The notes beneath the pieces were generated by a model that was given only the letters and a program-made list of their open reading frames with translations, was not told where the DNA came from and made no database searches. 64,000 bases of DNA from an uncultured Saprospiraceae bacterium (GTDB taxonomy: Bacteria; Bacteroidota; Bacteroidia; Chitinophagales; Saprospiraceae). Location of the stretch: positions 1 through 64,000 of the forward strand of contig CAKZTD010000032.1 in the NCBI GenBank assembly GCA_937921595.1, written 5' to 3'. The translations under genes and the position numbers were made by a program. Below are positions 8,508 to 16,480 of this stretch, piece by piece (within the stretch, counting starts at the first letter, position 1; every line of letters begins with the position of its first letter).

Positions 8508-8525
8508 TAATAATAATAATAATAA
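8508..8525 (+). repeat. (TAA)6 microsatellite before P4
   Basis: Six perfect TAA units end one base before the P4 start codon, within the 5' untranslated region. Length changes by slippage could alter translation initiation; this is speculative. Confidence 0.7.
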
Positions 8526-8526
8526 C

Positions 8527-8652
8527 ATGAAAAATTTAAACGACATCAAGAACGCAGCAAAAGATCAAAAAGATCAAATCATCGATACTAAAACACTTCA
8601 AGCTGTTAAAGGTGGTACTTCAGATCCTCCTCCATTCGGAATTTACTGGTAA
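8527..8652 (+). CDS. P4: double-glycine leader peptide, DPPPFG core
   Basis: A 41-residue peptide beginning MKNLNDIKNAAKDQ, with leader end LQAVKGG (residue 30) and an 11-residue core TSDPPPFGIYW, the shortest core in the set. The start fits the MKNL pattern of its paralogues. It is the first gene after the six-box regulatory region and is followed by P5 after 62 bases. Secretion through a leader-cleaving exporter is inferred from the Gly-Gly end. Confidence 0.8.
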   Translation: MKNLNDIKNAAKDQKDQIIDTKTLQAVKGGTSDPPPFGIYW

Positions 8653-8714
8653 GGCACTACCATTTATATAGATTGAAATATCATTAATTAAAAAACTTCT
8701 TAAATATTAACAAC

Positions 8715-8867
8715 ATGAAAAATTTATTCGATATCAAAAACAAGGCTAAAGACCAAATCATCGACACTAAAATGCTTCAAGCAATGAAAGGCGGACAAGG
8801 TGATCCTCCACCATGGGGTAACGAAAACAGAGCAAGTGATCCTCCTCCATTCGGCGTAATCCACTAG
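8715..8867 (+). CDS. P5: two-module peptide, DPPPWG and DPPPFG
   Basis: A 50-residue peptide with leader MKNLFDIKNKAKDQ...LQAMKGG (27 residues) and a 23-residue core that contains two copies of the module, DPPPWG and DPPPFG, joined by NENRAS. The duplication of the motif inside one core suggests either a longer active peptide or two units released from one precursor. It belongs to the same presumed transcript as P4 and P6. Confidence 0.8.
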   Translation: MKNLFDIKNKAKDQIIDTKMLQAMKGGQGDPPPWGNENRASDPPPFGVIH

Positions 8868-8916
8868 TCGAAACCTTTAGCCTCTTATTTTTTTTAACCT
8901 TTTAAATCCAAATAGC

Positions 8917-9039
8917 ATGAAAAATCTAAATGAGATTAAAAGCAAGACTAATAAAGATCAATTAATCGATCAATTAATTCTTAAAAACATCAAAGGCGGT
9001 GTCGGTTGTCCTCCTCCAGTTGATGAAGGAAAAGAATAA
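8917..9039 (+). CDS. P6: double-glycine leader peptide, CPPPV core
   Basis: A 40-residue peptide with leader end LILKNIKGG (residue 28) and core VGCPPPVDEGKE. It is the most acidic core in the set and lacks the aromatic residue that usually follows PPP, so it may be functionally diverged. The leader (LKNIKGG) matches P1, P8 and P9 rather than its neighbours P4 and P5. It is the last gene before the terminator at 9086. Confidence 0.8.
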   Translation: MKNLNEIKSKTNKDQLIDQLILKNIKGGVGCPPPVDEGKE

Positions 9040-9085
9040 ACAGAAATTACTCCTATGAAAACTTTGAGATTTAACCATCTCAAAA

Positions 9086-9118
9086 AGGAAATACTCTCAA
9101 AAAGTATTTCCTTTTTAT
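9086..9118 (+). terminator. Terminator after P6
   Basis: An 11-base stem AAGGAAATACT / AGTATTTCCTT with a short A-rich loop is followed by TTTATTT. It closes the P4-P6 group. Confidence 0.75.
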
Positions 9119-9146
9119 TTTTCACCTCTTCTTGGCCTAAAAACCC

Positions 9147-9352
9147 TGTTACAAAGTCAAAGATCAATGTAACATCAATCAAGATTCCTTTTTTTTTGTA
9201 ACAATTCTCATCTTTTCCTTTCTTTTTAACCAATCATAAACAACTGATTGTCAGTAAATTAAACTACAAAATAAATCTTCGTTACCATTTTAAAGACAAT
9301 TGAAACTATAGCGAAGGGAAAAAGGCCTCTCTTACCCCCATATTTGTATCAT
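9147..9352 (+). promoter_or_regulatory. GTTAC-box regulatory region and promoter of P7
   Basis: GTTAC at 9148, GTAAC at 9169, GTAAC at 9198 and GTTAC at 9281 are spaced 21, 29 and 83 bases apart. TGAAAC at 9301 and a 28-base block at 9314-9341 (AAGGGAAAAAGGCC to TTACCCCCAT) follow, then TTTG at 9343-9346 as the likely -7 element (CATATTTG, near TAnnTTTG). The same boxes, spacing and block occur upstream of P8, and in weaker form upstream of P10. P7 starts 56 bases after the TTTG. The region probably binds the AraC-type output domains of the neighbouring kinases (inference). Confidence 0.75.
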
Positions 9353-9401
9353 ACAAAACAACAAACAACATTCTTTTTAAAAACATTAAAACCTTTATAT
9401 A

Positions 9402-9596
9402 ATGAAAAATTTAAGAAGCATTCAAAATAACGCTAAAGATCAAATCATCAATAATTCAGATTTACAGACTATTAAAGGTGGTCAAGGCGATCCGCCTCCA
9501 TTCGGTGAAAACCGTGGTGGTTTTATAGGCGACCCACCTCCGTTTGGTGGACGTAGCAGCAGAGTAGGTGATCCTCCTCCATTTGGCGGAAGATAA
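9402..9596 (+). CDS. P7: three-module peptide, 3x DPPPFG
   Basis: A 64-residue peptide, the longest of the set. The leader ends LQTIKGG (residue 27). The 37-residue core holds three DPPPFG modules preceded by G and separated by ENRGGFIG and GRSSRVG. The core is basic (five Arg) and glycine-rich. It looks like an internally amplified version of the single-module peptides P2-P4. It is monocistronic, with its own regulatory region upstream and hairpins downstream. Confidence 0.82.
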   Translation: MKNLRSIQNNAKDQIINNSDLQTIKGGQGDPPPFGENRGGFIGDPPPFGGRSSRVGDPPPFGGR

Positions 9597-9648
9597 TCGA
9601 TACATACAAATAATCAAATAAGAACTCAATTATTATATAAGCCTTTCT

Positions 9649-9687
9649 CAAGTGGTGAATTCTCTCATCGCCACTTGACATTTTTCC
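9649..9687 (+). terminator. Terminator after P7
   Basis: TCAAGTGG and CCACTTGA pair around a 15-base loop, followed by CATTTTTCCCC. Confidence 0.6.
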
Positions 9688-9716
9688 CCAAGGTTAAGGC
9701 AGAAAATATTAAGCTT

Positions 9717-9747
9717 CGCCACAACTAATTAGTTGTGGCTTTTTTAT
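9717..9747 (+). terminator. Strong palindromic terminator upstream of hybrid kinase 2
   Basis: The sequence GCCACAACTAATTAGTTGTGGC is a perfect palindrome (stem up to 11 bases) followed by TTTTTTATTT. It insulates kinase 2 from the P7 transcript. Confidence 0.75.
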
Positions 9748-9854
9748 TTGCTAACATAAAACCTACATATTTATTGCCTTTCCATCAATAGTTAAACCTC
9801 ATCAATAAAATTGTAATTTCCAATACAATAGTTTTCCTTTTTAAAAGTATAAGT

Positions 9855-9862
9855 TATATTTG
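9855..9862 (+). promoter_or_regulatory. Promoter -7 element for hybrid kinase 2
   Basis: TATATTTG fits TAnnTTTG. It lies 42 bases before the start codon, and the same TATATTTGAT is found upstream of kinase 4. No GTTAC box is present here. Confidence 0.55.
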
Positions 9863-9904
9863 ATCGTATAAGGCAAAGCAAGAATTGCTATCGAAAAGGA
9901 AGCT

Positions 9905-12616
9905 ATGTATAAAGTATTCATTTCTCTCATCCTAATTTCTCTCTTGAGTTACACTGATAACAGTGCTAATACGTTGCCTGATAGTATCCAAACTAGTTTA
10001 AAAAATGCTTCAGAGAAAGAAAAATTAGAGATTTGGAAAAAATGGTATAAAACCCTTGATAACAATACTGACCCTTATACTTACCTGCACACTCTTGATC
10101 AAAGTTGCCAAGAAGCCACCAATCTTTTACCAAAAGACAGCGCAATCCAATTCTGTTTTGAACGAAAGATTGACCTCATTAAAAGTATTTCCACTTATCA
10201 TCAATATAATTTCACCGCAATTGATAGTTTATTAAAAGAATCCAAAATACTTGCTGATTCGATGGCTTCAATAAACGGAACACCTCATGCACTCCAAATA
10301 ATTTGGCATTTAAATTATGGCGAGTATTATGGAAAAGTCCATCAAGACGATAAAGCTTTAGAGCAATTCCAGATGTCTTTTGACCTCAGTCAAAAATTAA
10401 AAGATCCTTCGCTAGTGTTTATTGCTAATAAAAATCTAGCCTACATATACAGTAGCCTACAGAATTTTGAAAAAGCAGAAGAACACGTTATCAAGGCAGA
10501 AGCATCAATAGACAAGTTTGAAATATCTTCAAGAGAAAAGATTAATTTTTATTTCCGAACAGGCAATATGTATGGAACAATCAATAAGCCTAAAAAAGCA
10601 AACTTTTATTTAGAAAAAATGATGGAAGGTGTTGATGATGTTCCTGTATATGCTCAGCGAAAATATAAAATTACTTATTGGAGAAACCTTGCTGATTTAG
10701 GTCAGGCAGAAAGGGTATTCAAATTAATAAAACCTTGGTATGAAGAAGGTTTAGTAAAAGGAAATGAGTACGATCGAATGAATATCCTAGAGCTTTATAC
10801 TACCGTCCTTGTTAGCACTAGACAATTTGACAAACTAGCAGCACCTACTCGAGAATATAGAAATCTAGTCTGGGAAGATGAAAAATTATTGATGGGAGAT
10901 GATTTTTTCCGACTAAGTACTTCCATTGAAACTTCTGAAAAAGAAGCCCAATTAAAAACAATCGAACAAGAACAAGCCATCAGTCAATCTCGATTCAAAA
11001 TAGGTTTATTAACAACGGGTATCATCGGAGTTCTTGCGCTCGGAGGACTTTTCTTTAACCTACAAAGAAACAAATCTAAACGTGCTCAACTAGCAGTCGT
11101 CCAAGAGAAAGAAAAGAAAATTATCGAAAACCGAAATCGATTATTCTCTTCCATCACTCATGATATTCGAACTCCCTTGGCGCTTATGATGGCGCCAATA
11201 GAAAGAGCCAGAAAAAAAATCAGTGATCCTAATGCTTTGAAAGATCTCGACATGGCCAGTCGAAATGGTCGTCGATTAATGAATCTATTTACACAAATCC
11301 TGGATTGGAATAAGGTAGAATCCGAAGCGCTTTTCCTAAATCCTCAAGTCGGTGAATTAAACGTAACCTTTCCTTTACTTGCTCAAAGATTTAGACAGCA
11401 AGCTTTTGAAAAAGATATATTGTTTACACAAAACATTGACGTACCCAGCGGTCAATTCAAATTAGATTACGATAAGCTCGATAAGATTTTGACGAACCTC
11501 ATGAACAATGCGGTGAAATTTTGTAAATCAGGATCAGAGATTATTTTAAATATAAAATCAAACAATAACCATTCTCTTCTTGACATAGAATTCAAAGACA
11601 ATGGGCCAGGAATTCCTGATTCAGAAAAATCGAAAATTTTTGACCGATATTTCATTGGCCATCTTGGAAAAGATCGAGGAGGTACTGGTATCGGTTTAGC
11701 TTTAGTAAAAGAGCTAACCGAGATTATGATTGGAAAAGTTTCTTTGGATTCCACAGAAGGAAAAGGGACCGCTTTCAACATCCAGCTTCCTGTTCAATTC
11801 ATTCAAGATAAAGTTACAGAAGAAGTAGACTCAGATATTATCTCATCTAATGAAACCGAAAAACCATTAGTGCTAGTTGTGGAAGATGAACCAGAATTAT
11901 TAGAGTTTATTCAGTCTTCTTTAGTAGATAAGTATGAGGTTGCTGTTGCCAATTCAACAACTATCGGGTGGAGTATTGCTCAAAGTCAATTACCAGACAT
12001 CATCATTAGTGATTGGAATTTACCGGATGAAAACGGAGGATGGCTTTGTAAAAAAGTAAAAACCAACCCAAAGACCAATCATATTCCGATCTTGATCTTA
12101 ACAGCTAACAATAGTGATCTCAATCAAAAAGAAGCTTTTGACTCGGGAGCTTTTGCATGGATGAGTAAGCCTTTTGTTTTAGAAACTTTACTCAAACAAT
12201 TAGAAAGTATCCTGAATCAACAAAAACAAATCCGGCAAACTTTAAAGAATAGACTAGAAGCTCCGGAAACAGAGACCGATGAAACAGTAGAGCCAATGGA
12301 TCCTTTTGTTGCTCAAGTTCTAGATCTTATTGAAAAAAATTATACTAGTGAAAATTATTCTGTTGATCAATTAGCAACCGACTTAGAAATACATAGAGTT
12401 CAATTATCCAGAGCATTAAAAAAATTAGTTGCTCAAAGCCCAAGTTTCTTGATCAAAGATTTCAGATTAAAAAAAGCAAAAAAATTATTAAAATCATCTG
12501 ATCAAAGTATTTCAGAAATCGCTTACGCGGTAGGGTTTTCAAATCCGAATTATTTTGCAACAGCTTATAAAAAACACTTTGAAATTTCTCCTTCACAAGA
12601 ACGAGGAAACCAGTAG
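9905..12616 (+). CDS. Hybrid kinase 2 (type A): TPR sensor-HisKA-receiver-AraC
   Basis: The product has 903 residues. The signal peptide ends near DNSANTLPD, and the sensor to about 360 carries the C-X15-C pair (CQEATNLL...QFC). The membrane span is at about 365-387 (LLTTGIIGVLALGGLFF). H419 lies in THDIRTPLAL, kinase motifs are NNAVKFC, DNGPGI and GGTGIGLALV, and D703 lies in SDWNLPD. The AraC domain ends in SEIAYAVGFSNPNYFATAYKK. Type A markers shared only with kinase 4 are QRNKSKRAQLA after the span and LMNLFTQILDWNKVES in the dimerisation helix. Its stop is 15 bases before kinase 3, so the two are probably one transcript. Confidence 0.88.
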   Translation: MYKVFISLILISLLSYTDNSANTLPDSIQTSLKNASEKEKLEIWKKWYKTLDNNTDPYTYLHTLDQSCQEATNLLPKDSAIQFCFERKIDLIKSISTYHQYNFTAIDSLLKESKILADSMASINGTPHALQIIWHLNYGEYYGKVHQDDKALEQFQMSFDLSQKLKDPSLVFIANKNLAYIYSSLQNFEKAEEHVIKAEASIDKFEISSREKINFYFRTGNMYGTINKPKKANFYLEKMMEGVDDVPVYAQRKYKITYWRNLADLGQAERVFKLIKPWYEEGLVKGNEYDRMNILELYTTVLVSTRQFDKLAAPTREYRNLVWEDEKLLMGDDFFRLSTSIETSEKEAQLKTIEQEQAISQSRFKIGLLTTGIIGVLALGGLFFNLQRNKSKRAQLAVVQEKEKKIIENRNRLFSSITHDIRTPLALMMAPIERARKKISDPNALKDLDMASRNGRRLMNLFTQILDWNKVESEALFLNPQVGELNVTFPLLAQRFRQQAFEKDILFTQNIDVPSGQFKLDYDKLDKILTNLMNNAVKFCKSGSEIILNIKSNNNHSLLDIEFKDNGPGIPDSEKSKIFDRYFIGHLGKDRGGTGIGLALVKELTEIMIGKVSLDSTEGKGTAFNIQLPVQFIQDKVTEEVDSDIISSNETEKPLVLVVEDEPELLEFIQSSLVDKYEVAVANSTTIGWSIAQSQLPDIIISDWNLPDENGGWLCKKVKTNPKTNHIPILILTANNSDLNQKEAFDSGAFAWMSKPFVLETLLKQLESILNQQKQIRQTLKNRLEAPETETDETVEPMDPFVAQVLDLIEKNYTSENYSVDQLATDLEIHRVQLSRALKKLVAQSPSFLIKDFRLKKAKKLLKSSDQSISEIAYAVGFSNPNYFATAYKKHFEISPSQERGNQ

Positions 12617-12631
12617 GAATTTTTTAAAAAT

Positions 12632-15319
12632 TTGATGATCATTAAATCAAAAATAGCACTCTTCTTTATACTGCTTACACTAAGCACTGTTTCTCTATTG
12701 GCCAATGACCAACAAGATAGTATCCGTCAGATATTTACACAAATTCCTGATAGTGAAAAACTGGCCGCCTGGGAAACGTGGTACAAAACCATGGATTCTT
12801 CCAATCCAGTAAACTGGGAAGAAGCTTTGCCACAAGCATGCAGTGATGCAAAAAAATTACTTGATGAAGATACTCATAAAGACTGGTGTTTAAACTTAAA
12901 AATTCAATTTTCGGAAAATCTATTATTTCACGGTTTTAGAAAAAAAGCAACAGAAATCCTAGACACTGCCTCTGAACTGATTGGTGATCAAACTACTCGG
13001 CAAGCGAAATGGAATATCGCAAAAGCGGCATCTCAATATTTTCAGTATGAAGAACAAGACTCCGCGATTATTTATTTTCAAAAAGCAGAAAGTCTAAGTA
13101 ATACGCTTAATGATCCTGAGATAAATTTTGCCCTTTGGACAGAATGGGGACGAATGCTTCTAAGAGTTCCAGATCAAAAATTAGCAGAAAACTATTTAAA
13201 AAAAGCGGGTACTTTTATTCCAGAACTCTCCTTAAATATAGAAGAGCAATCAAAATATAAACTCTTACTTGCCAGAGCCACTAAGGACAACAAAAATTTC
13301 AATGAAGCTCAAAAACTATTTACAGAATTATTAAACAATGCGGCTCAACTCGACTCGTTCACAAATACGCAAATAAAATCGGCCTATGGCAGTTTTTTAT
13401 ATTATGCAGATAGCCAACAAAAAGGGCTGAACTATCTGGAAAACCTAAAAACAGAAGTGCGTTCAAGAAACAGTCAAACGGTTTGGCATATTTACAACAA
13501 AGCATACATCGACTGCCTACAAGATTCAGGGAATTATGCAAAAATTGATTCCGTTTATCTTGATGATGTCAAAGCCTTCTTTTTTAATGTTACCAAAGAA
13601 AGAGGATATACTCTAAAAACTTGGGAAGACAAATTAGAGACTACCAAAAAGAAAGCCCAAATCACAGAACTGCTCAAAGCAGAAGAAATTAAAAAGAGTA
13701 ATTTTCAAACCACCCTCGCTAGTATTATCGCATTAATTTTAGCTGGATCAGCTTTGCTATTTTTCTACCTCTATAGAAATCGAAACAAACAAAAACAACT
13801 CGTTCTCGAAATAGAAAGAGATCAACAAATTTCTGAAAACAGAGATCGATTATTCTCTTCTATCACACATGATATTCGGACACCATTAGCCTTGATGATG
13901 GCTCCACTCGAAAGATCAGAACGAAAAATCAAAAATCCACAAGCTATCGAAGATCTTCAATTAGCTCAACGAAGTGGAAAACGCCTAATGGAATTATTCA
14001 ATCAGATTTTGGACTGGAACAAAGCCGAAGCTCAGGCGATGACCCTTAATCCTCAAGCGGGTACACTCGGATTTGCTTTGCATACTTTGTGTAGAAGATT
14101 TTCGGATCAAGCCAAAGAGAAAGGTGTTCAGTTTGATGCAGAGATCAACCTACCAGAAGGTCAATATGTTTTGGATTATGATAAAATAGATAAGATCCTT
14201 TCTAATCTTGTTGGCAATGCTATTAAATTTTGTAACAAAGGCGAACAAGTAAACCTTCATGCTAGTTGGATTGACAATAAACTAAGTTTGATCGTCAATG
14301 ATAATGGGCCAGGAATTTCTGAAGAAGATCAGGTTCGCTTATTCGATCGTCATTATCAGGGCGAACAAGGAAAAATAAAAGGAGGAACAGGTATTGGTTT
14401 GGCATTGGTCAAAGAGCTGATCGAAATGATGAAAGGAAATATTGATTTAAAATCTCAACTTGGAAGTGGAACAACTTTCACAATAAATGCTCCAGTTGAA
14501 AGAATCGATGAAGAAAAATCTGAAGCAGCTATTTTCGAACCAGATACTAAACCGAATGTTTTTACTGGAAATAATAAACCAATGATTTTATTGGTAGAAG
14601 ACGAACCTGATTTATTAAAATTCTTAGAATCTGCGTTAAAAAAAGAATACGAAGTAAAAATTGCAGAATCTACAACCATAGGATTATCGATTGCTCAAAG
14701 TCAAATTCCTGATATGATTGTCAGTGACTGGTCTCTCCCAGATCACGATGGTGGATGGCTTTGCCGAAACTTAAAAGACAATGAATTGACTGCTCATATT
14801 CCGGTGATGATCTTGACCGCATTTAGTAGTGATGAAAATCTTAAAGAAGTTTTTGATTCCGGAGCCGTCGCAAGGATGAACAAACCATTCCAACTAGAAA
14901 CTCTTCATCGTCAAGTCAAAAATATTCTCGAACAACAAAGAAGAATGCAAAATTCTTGGTCTGGTGGACAAATCGAAGATGGTGAAGAACAACCAGTAGC
15001 CAGCAAAGATCCATTTATTAGTAAAGTATTCGAAGTTATTGATGCCAATCTCGATGATGAAGATTTCACAGTAGAAAAAATGGCTTCCGAATTACTTTTG
15101 AGTAGAGTCCAATTATTTAGAAAAGTAAAAAATACAACTTCATTCAGTCCTAGTCAGCTATTAAGTATCCGAAGATTAGAAGCTGGTCAAAGATTATTAA
15201 AAACGACCGACCAAAGTATCGCGGATATCGCTTTCGCAGTGGGTTTCTCCGATCCAAATTACTTTAGCACCGCTTATAAAAAACACTTCGACATTTCTCC
15301 AAGCCAAGAAAGAGTCTAG
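12632..15319 (+). CDS. Hybrid kinase 3 (type B): TPR sensor-HisKA-receiver-AraC
   Basis: The product has 895 residues. The signal peptide is hydrophobic to VSLLANDQQ, and the sensor has the C-X15-C pair (CSDAKKLL...DWC). The membrane span follows at about 360-380, with H413 in THDIRTPLAL, GNAIKFC, DNGPGI, GGTGIGLALV, D699 in SDWSLPD, and an AraC domain ending DIAFAVGFSDPNYFSTAYKK. It is closest by eye to kinase 5 (shared RLMELFNQILDWNKAEAQAM and GEQGKIKGG) and next to kinase 1. It is the second gene of the kinase 2-3 pair and lies upstream of P8-P9. Heteromeric or parallel signalling with kinase 2 is possible but not shown. Confidence 0.88.
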   Translation: MMIIKSKIALFFILLTLSTVSLLANDQQDSIRQIFTQIPDSEKLAAWETWYKTMDSSNPVNWEEALPQACSDAKKLLDEDTHKDWCLNLKIQFSENLLFHGFRKKATEILDTASELIGDQTTRQAKWNIAKAASQYFQYEEQDSAIIYFQKAESLSNTLNDPEINFALWTEWGRMLLRVPDQKLAENYLKKAGTFIPELSLNIEEQSKYKLLLARATKDNKNFNEAQKLFTELLNNAAQLDSFTNTQIKSAYGSFLYYADSQQKGLNYLENLKTEVRSRNSQTVWHIYNKAYIDCLQDSGNYAKIDSVYLDDVKAFFFNVTKERGYTLKTWEDKLETTKKKAQITELLKAEEIKKSNFQTTLASIIALILAGSALLFFYLYRNRNKQKQLVLEIERDQQISENRDRLFSSITHDIRTPLALMMAPLERSERKIKNPQAIEDLQLAQRSGKRLMELFNQILDWNKAEAQAMTLNPQAGTLGFALHTLCRRFSDQAKEKGVQFDAEINLPEGQYVLDYDKIDKILSNLVGNAIKFCNKGEQVNLHASWIDNKLSLIVNDNGPGISEEDQVRLFDRHYQGEQGKIKGGTGIGLALVKELIEMMKGNIDLKSQLGSGTTFTINAPVERIDEEKSEAAIFEPDTKPNVFTGNNKPMILLVEDEPDLLKFLESALKKEYEVKIAESTTIGLSIAQSQIPDMIVSDWSLPDHDGGWLCRNLKDNELTAHIPVMILTAFSSDENLKEVFDSGAVARMNKPFQLETLHRQVKNILEQQRRMQNSWSGGQIEDGEEQPVASKDPFISKVFEVIDANLDDEDFTVEKMASELLLSRVQLFRKVKNTTSFSPSQLLSIRRLEAGQRLLKTTDQSIADIAFAVGFSDPNYFSTAYKKHFDISPSQERV

Positions 15320-15532
15320 AAAAGAAAACATCTTTTATTTTAATAATATCCAATTCTTCACCACCTCCTAAATTTTCAATTATTTCTCATTTTCACGTTC
15401 GTATTCCTTCGCGGACACTGTAATCGAGTGAAGTCGACAATATCAGTCAGATCAATCGAAGCCGAAACTATCAGATCGAGTATTGGTCTAGCGTGATGCT
15501 GTGTATCAAATGTGCTGAAGCCGAGATTCCCC
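15320..15532 (+). other. Spacer with CGA-rich repeat-like stretch
   Basis: No gene is seen. Positions 15398-15530 are visibly less A/T-rich and contain GAGTGAAGTCGAC, CAATCGAAGCCGA and GCTGAAGCCGAGA, related GAAGTCGA/GAAGCCGA words. These resemble short dispersed intergenic repeats. A cousin, TTTCGACTACGTCGAAA, occurs at 38932-38948. Confidence 0.4.
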
Positions 15533-15738
15533 TGTTACCAATTTAAAATTCCATGTAACATCAATCAAGATGTCTCTTTTTTTGTAACTTTTTTATCTTT
15601 TTCCCAAAAAAAAGAACACCCGTAAACAACTGTATACCAACAACTTAACTCACATACATCATCTTCGTTACCAATTCAAAGGCAATTGAAACTCCAGCCA
15701 AGGGAAAAAGGCCTCTCTTACCCCCATATTTGTATCAT
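15533..15738 (+). promoter_or_regulatory. GTTAC-box regulatory region and promoter of P8-P9
   Basis: GTTAC at 15534, GTAAC at 15555, GTAAC at 15584 and GTTAC at 15667 keep exactly the 21/29/83 spacing found before P7. TGAAAC at 15687, the 28-base block at 15700-15727 and TTTG at 15729-15732 also keep their positions. The flank TATTTGTATCATACAAAAC is identical to that of P7. The region is a duplicate of the P7 one. Confidence 0.78.
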
Positions 15739-15786
15739 ACAAAACAACAAACAATATTTATTTCAAACACTTTAAAACCTTCTATA

Positions 15787-15939
15787 ATGAAAAATTTAAA
15801 CGACATCAAAAACAATAACAAATCTAATCTAATCGATACTCTTGTTCTTAAAAATATCAAAGGTGGTACTGGTTGTCCTCCTCCTATTGGTCACCTACGA
15901 AATAACTTACAAGGTGATCCTCCTCCATTTGGAATTTAA
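15787..15939 (+). CDS. P8: two-module peptide, CPPPIG and DPPPFG
   Basis: A 50-residue peptide. The frame is open from 15730, but the ATG at 15787 gives the conserved MKNLNDIKN start and follows the promoter by 54 bases. The leader ends LKNIKGG at residue 27. The 23-residue core joins a Cys-type module (CPPPIG) to an Asp-type module (GDPPPFG), so both flavours occur in one precursor. The leader coding sequence is almost identical to that of P9. Confidence 0.82.
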   Translation: MKNLNDIKNNNKSNLIDTLVLKNIKGGTGCPPPIGHLRNNLQGDPPPFGI

Positions 15940-15986
15940 TAAACCTTCATTTTTAAATTTTACAAATACTCTAAATCCCCCTAGTA

Positions 15987-16136
15987 ATGAAAAATTTAAA
16001 CGACATCAAAAACAGTAACAAATTTAATTTAATCGATACTCTTGTTCTTAAAAATATCAAAGGTGGTACTGGTTGTCCTCCTCCTATTTTTAACCGAAGA
16101 GCAGGACTTAATTGCCCTCCACCTTGGGGAGTATAA
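15987..16136 (+). CDS. P9: two-module peptide, CPPPIF and CPPPWG
   Basis: A 49-residue peptide with leader end LKNIKGG (residue 27) and a 22-residue core with two Cys-type modules, CPPPIF and CPPPWG, joined by NRRAGLN. The two cysteines could form an intramolecular disulfide or be crosslinked; neither is shown. The first ~90 bases match P8, after which the cores diverge sharply. That indicates duplication followed by core replacement or fast change. Confidence 0.82.
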   Translation: MKNLNDIKNSNKFNLIDTLVLKNIKGGTGCPPPIFNRRAGLNCPPPWGV

Positions 16137-16289
16137 TTAAAACCTACCAAACCAAAACATGATGGAGTTACAACTCGTCCTCCATCTTAAACACTAAGAC
16201 AATAAACCCCTTGTTCCTCCTTGAACAAGGATTCCAATTACAACTCATTCTATAATTTAGTCTTTCCTTATTTTAAAAAATCAAACCAA

Positions 16290-16337
16290 TTCGGTATTAG
16301 ATTTTCGGGCACCCCGAATACCTAATACCGTTTTTTA
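16290..16337 (+). terminator. Terminator after P8-P9
   Basis: CGGTATTAG pairs with CTAATACCG around a smaller CGGG/CCCG hairpin and is followed by six T. Two weaker hairpins (GATGGAG/CTCCATC at 16161-16186 and CCTTGTTC/GAACAAGG at 16209-16230) precede it. No gene is seen in 16137-16480. Confidence 0.75.
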
Positions 16338-16440
16338 CATTTGGATTCATCAAAATAAGGTTAATCCAAATGCGAACACACCAATATTCCTCTTCCTTTA
16401 ATTTCTCTTCCATTTTTACGACAATACAATTTCCTATTGG

Positions 16441-16448
16441 TATATTTG
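16441..16448 (+). promoter_or_regulatory. Promoter -7 element for hybrid kinase 4
   Basis: TATATTTG, followed by ATAAGGC, lies 33 bases before the start codon. The same TATATTTGAT precedes kinase 2, as does an ACAATACAAT word slightly further upstream. Confidence 0.55.
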
Positions 16449-16480
16449 ATAAGGCCAATAGCCTGTTTCGAATATAAAGT

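Noticed and set aside
8970..9233. 87-codon minus-strand frame across P6 and its terminator
   Set aside because: It is antisense to P6 and runs through a clear hairpin and part of the P7 regulatory region; its sequence resembles no family.
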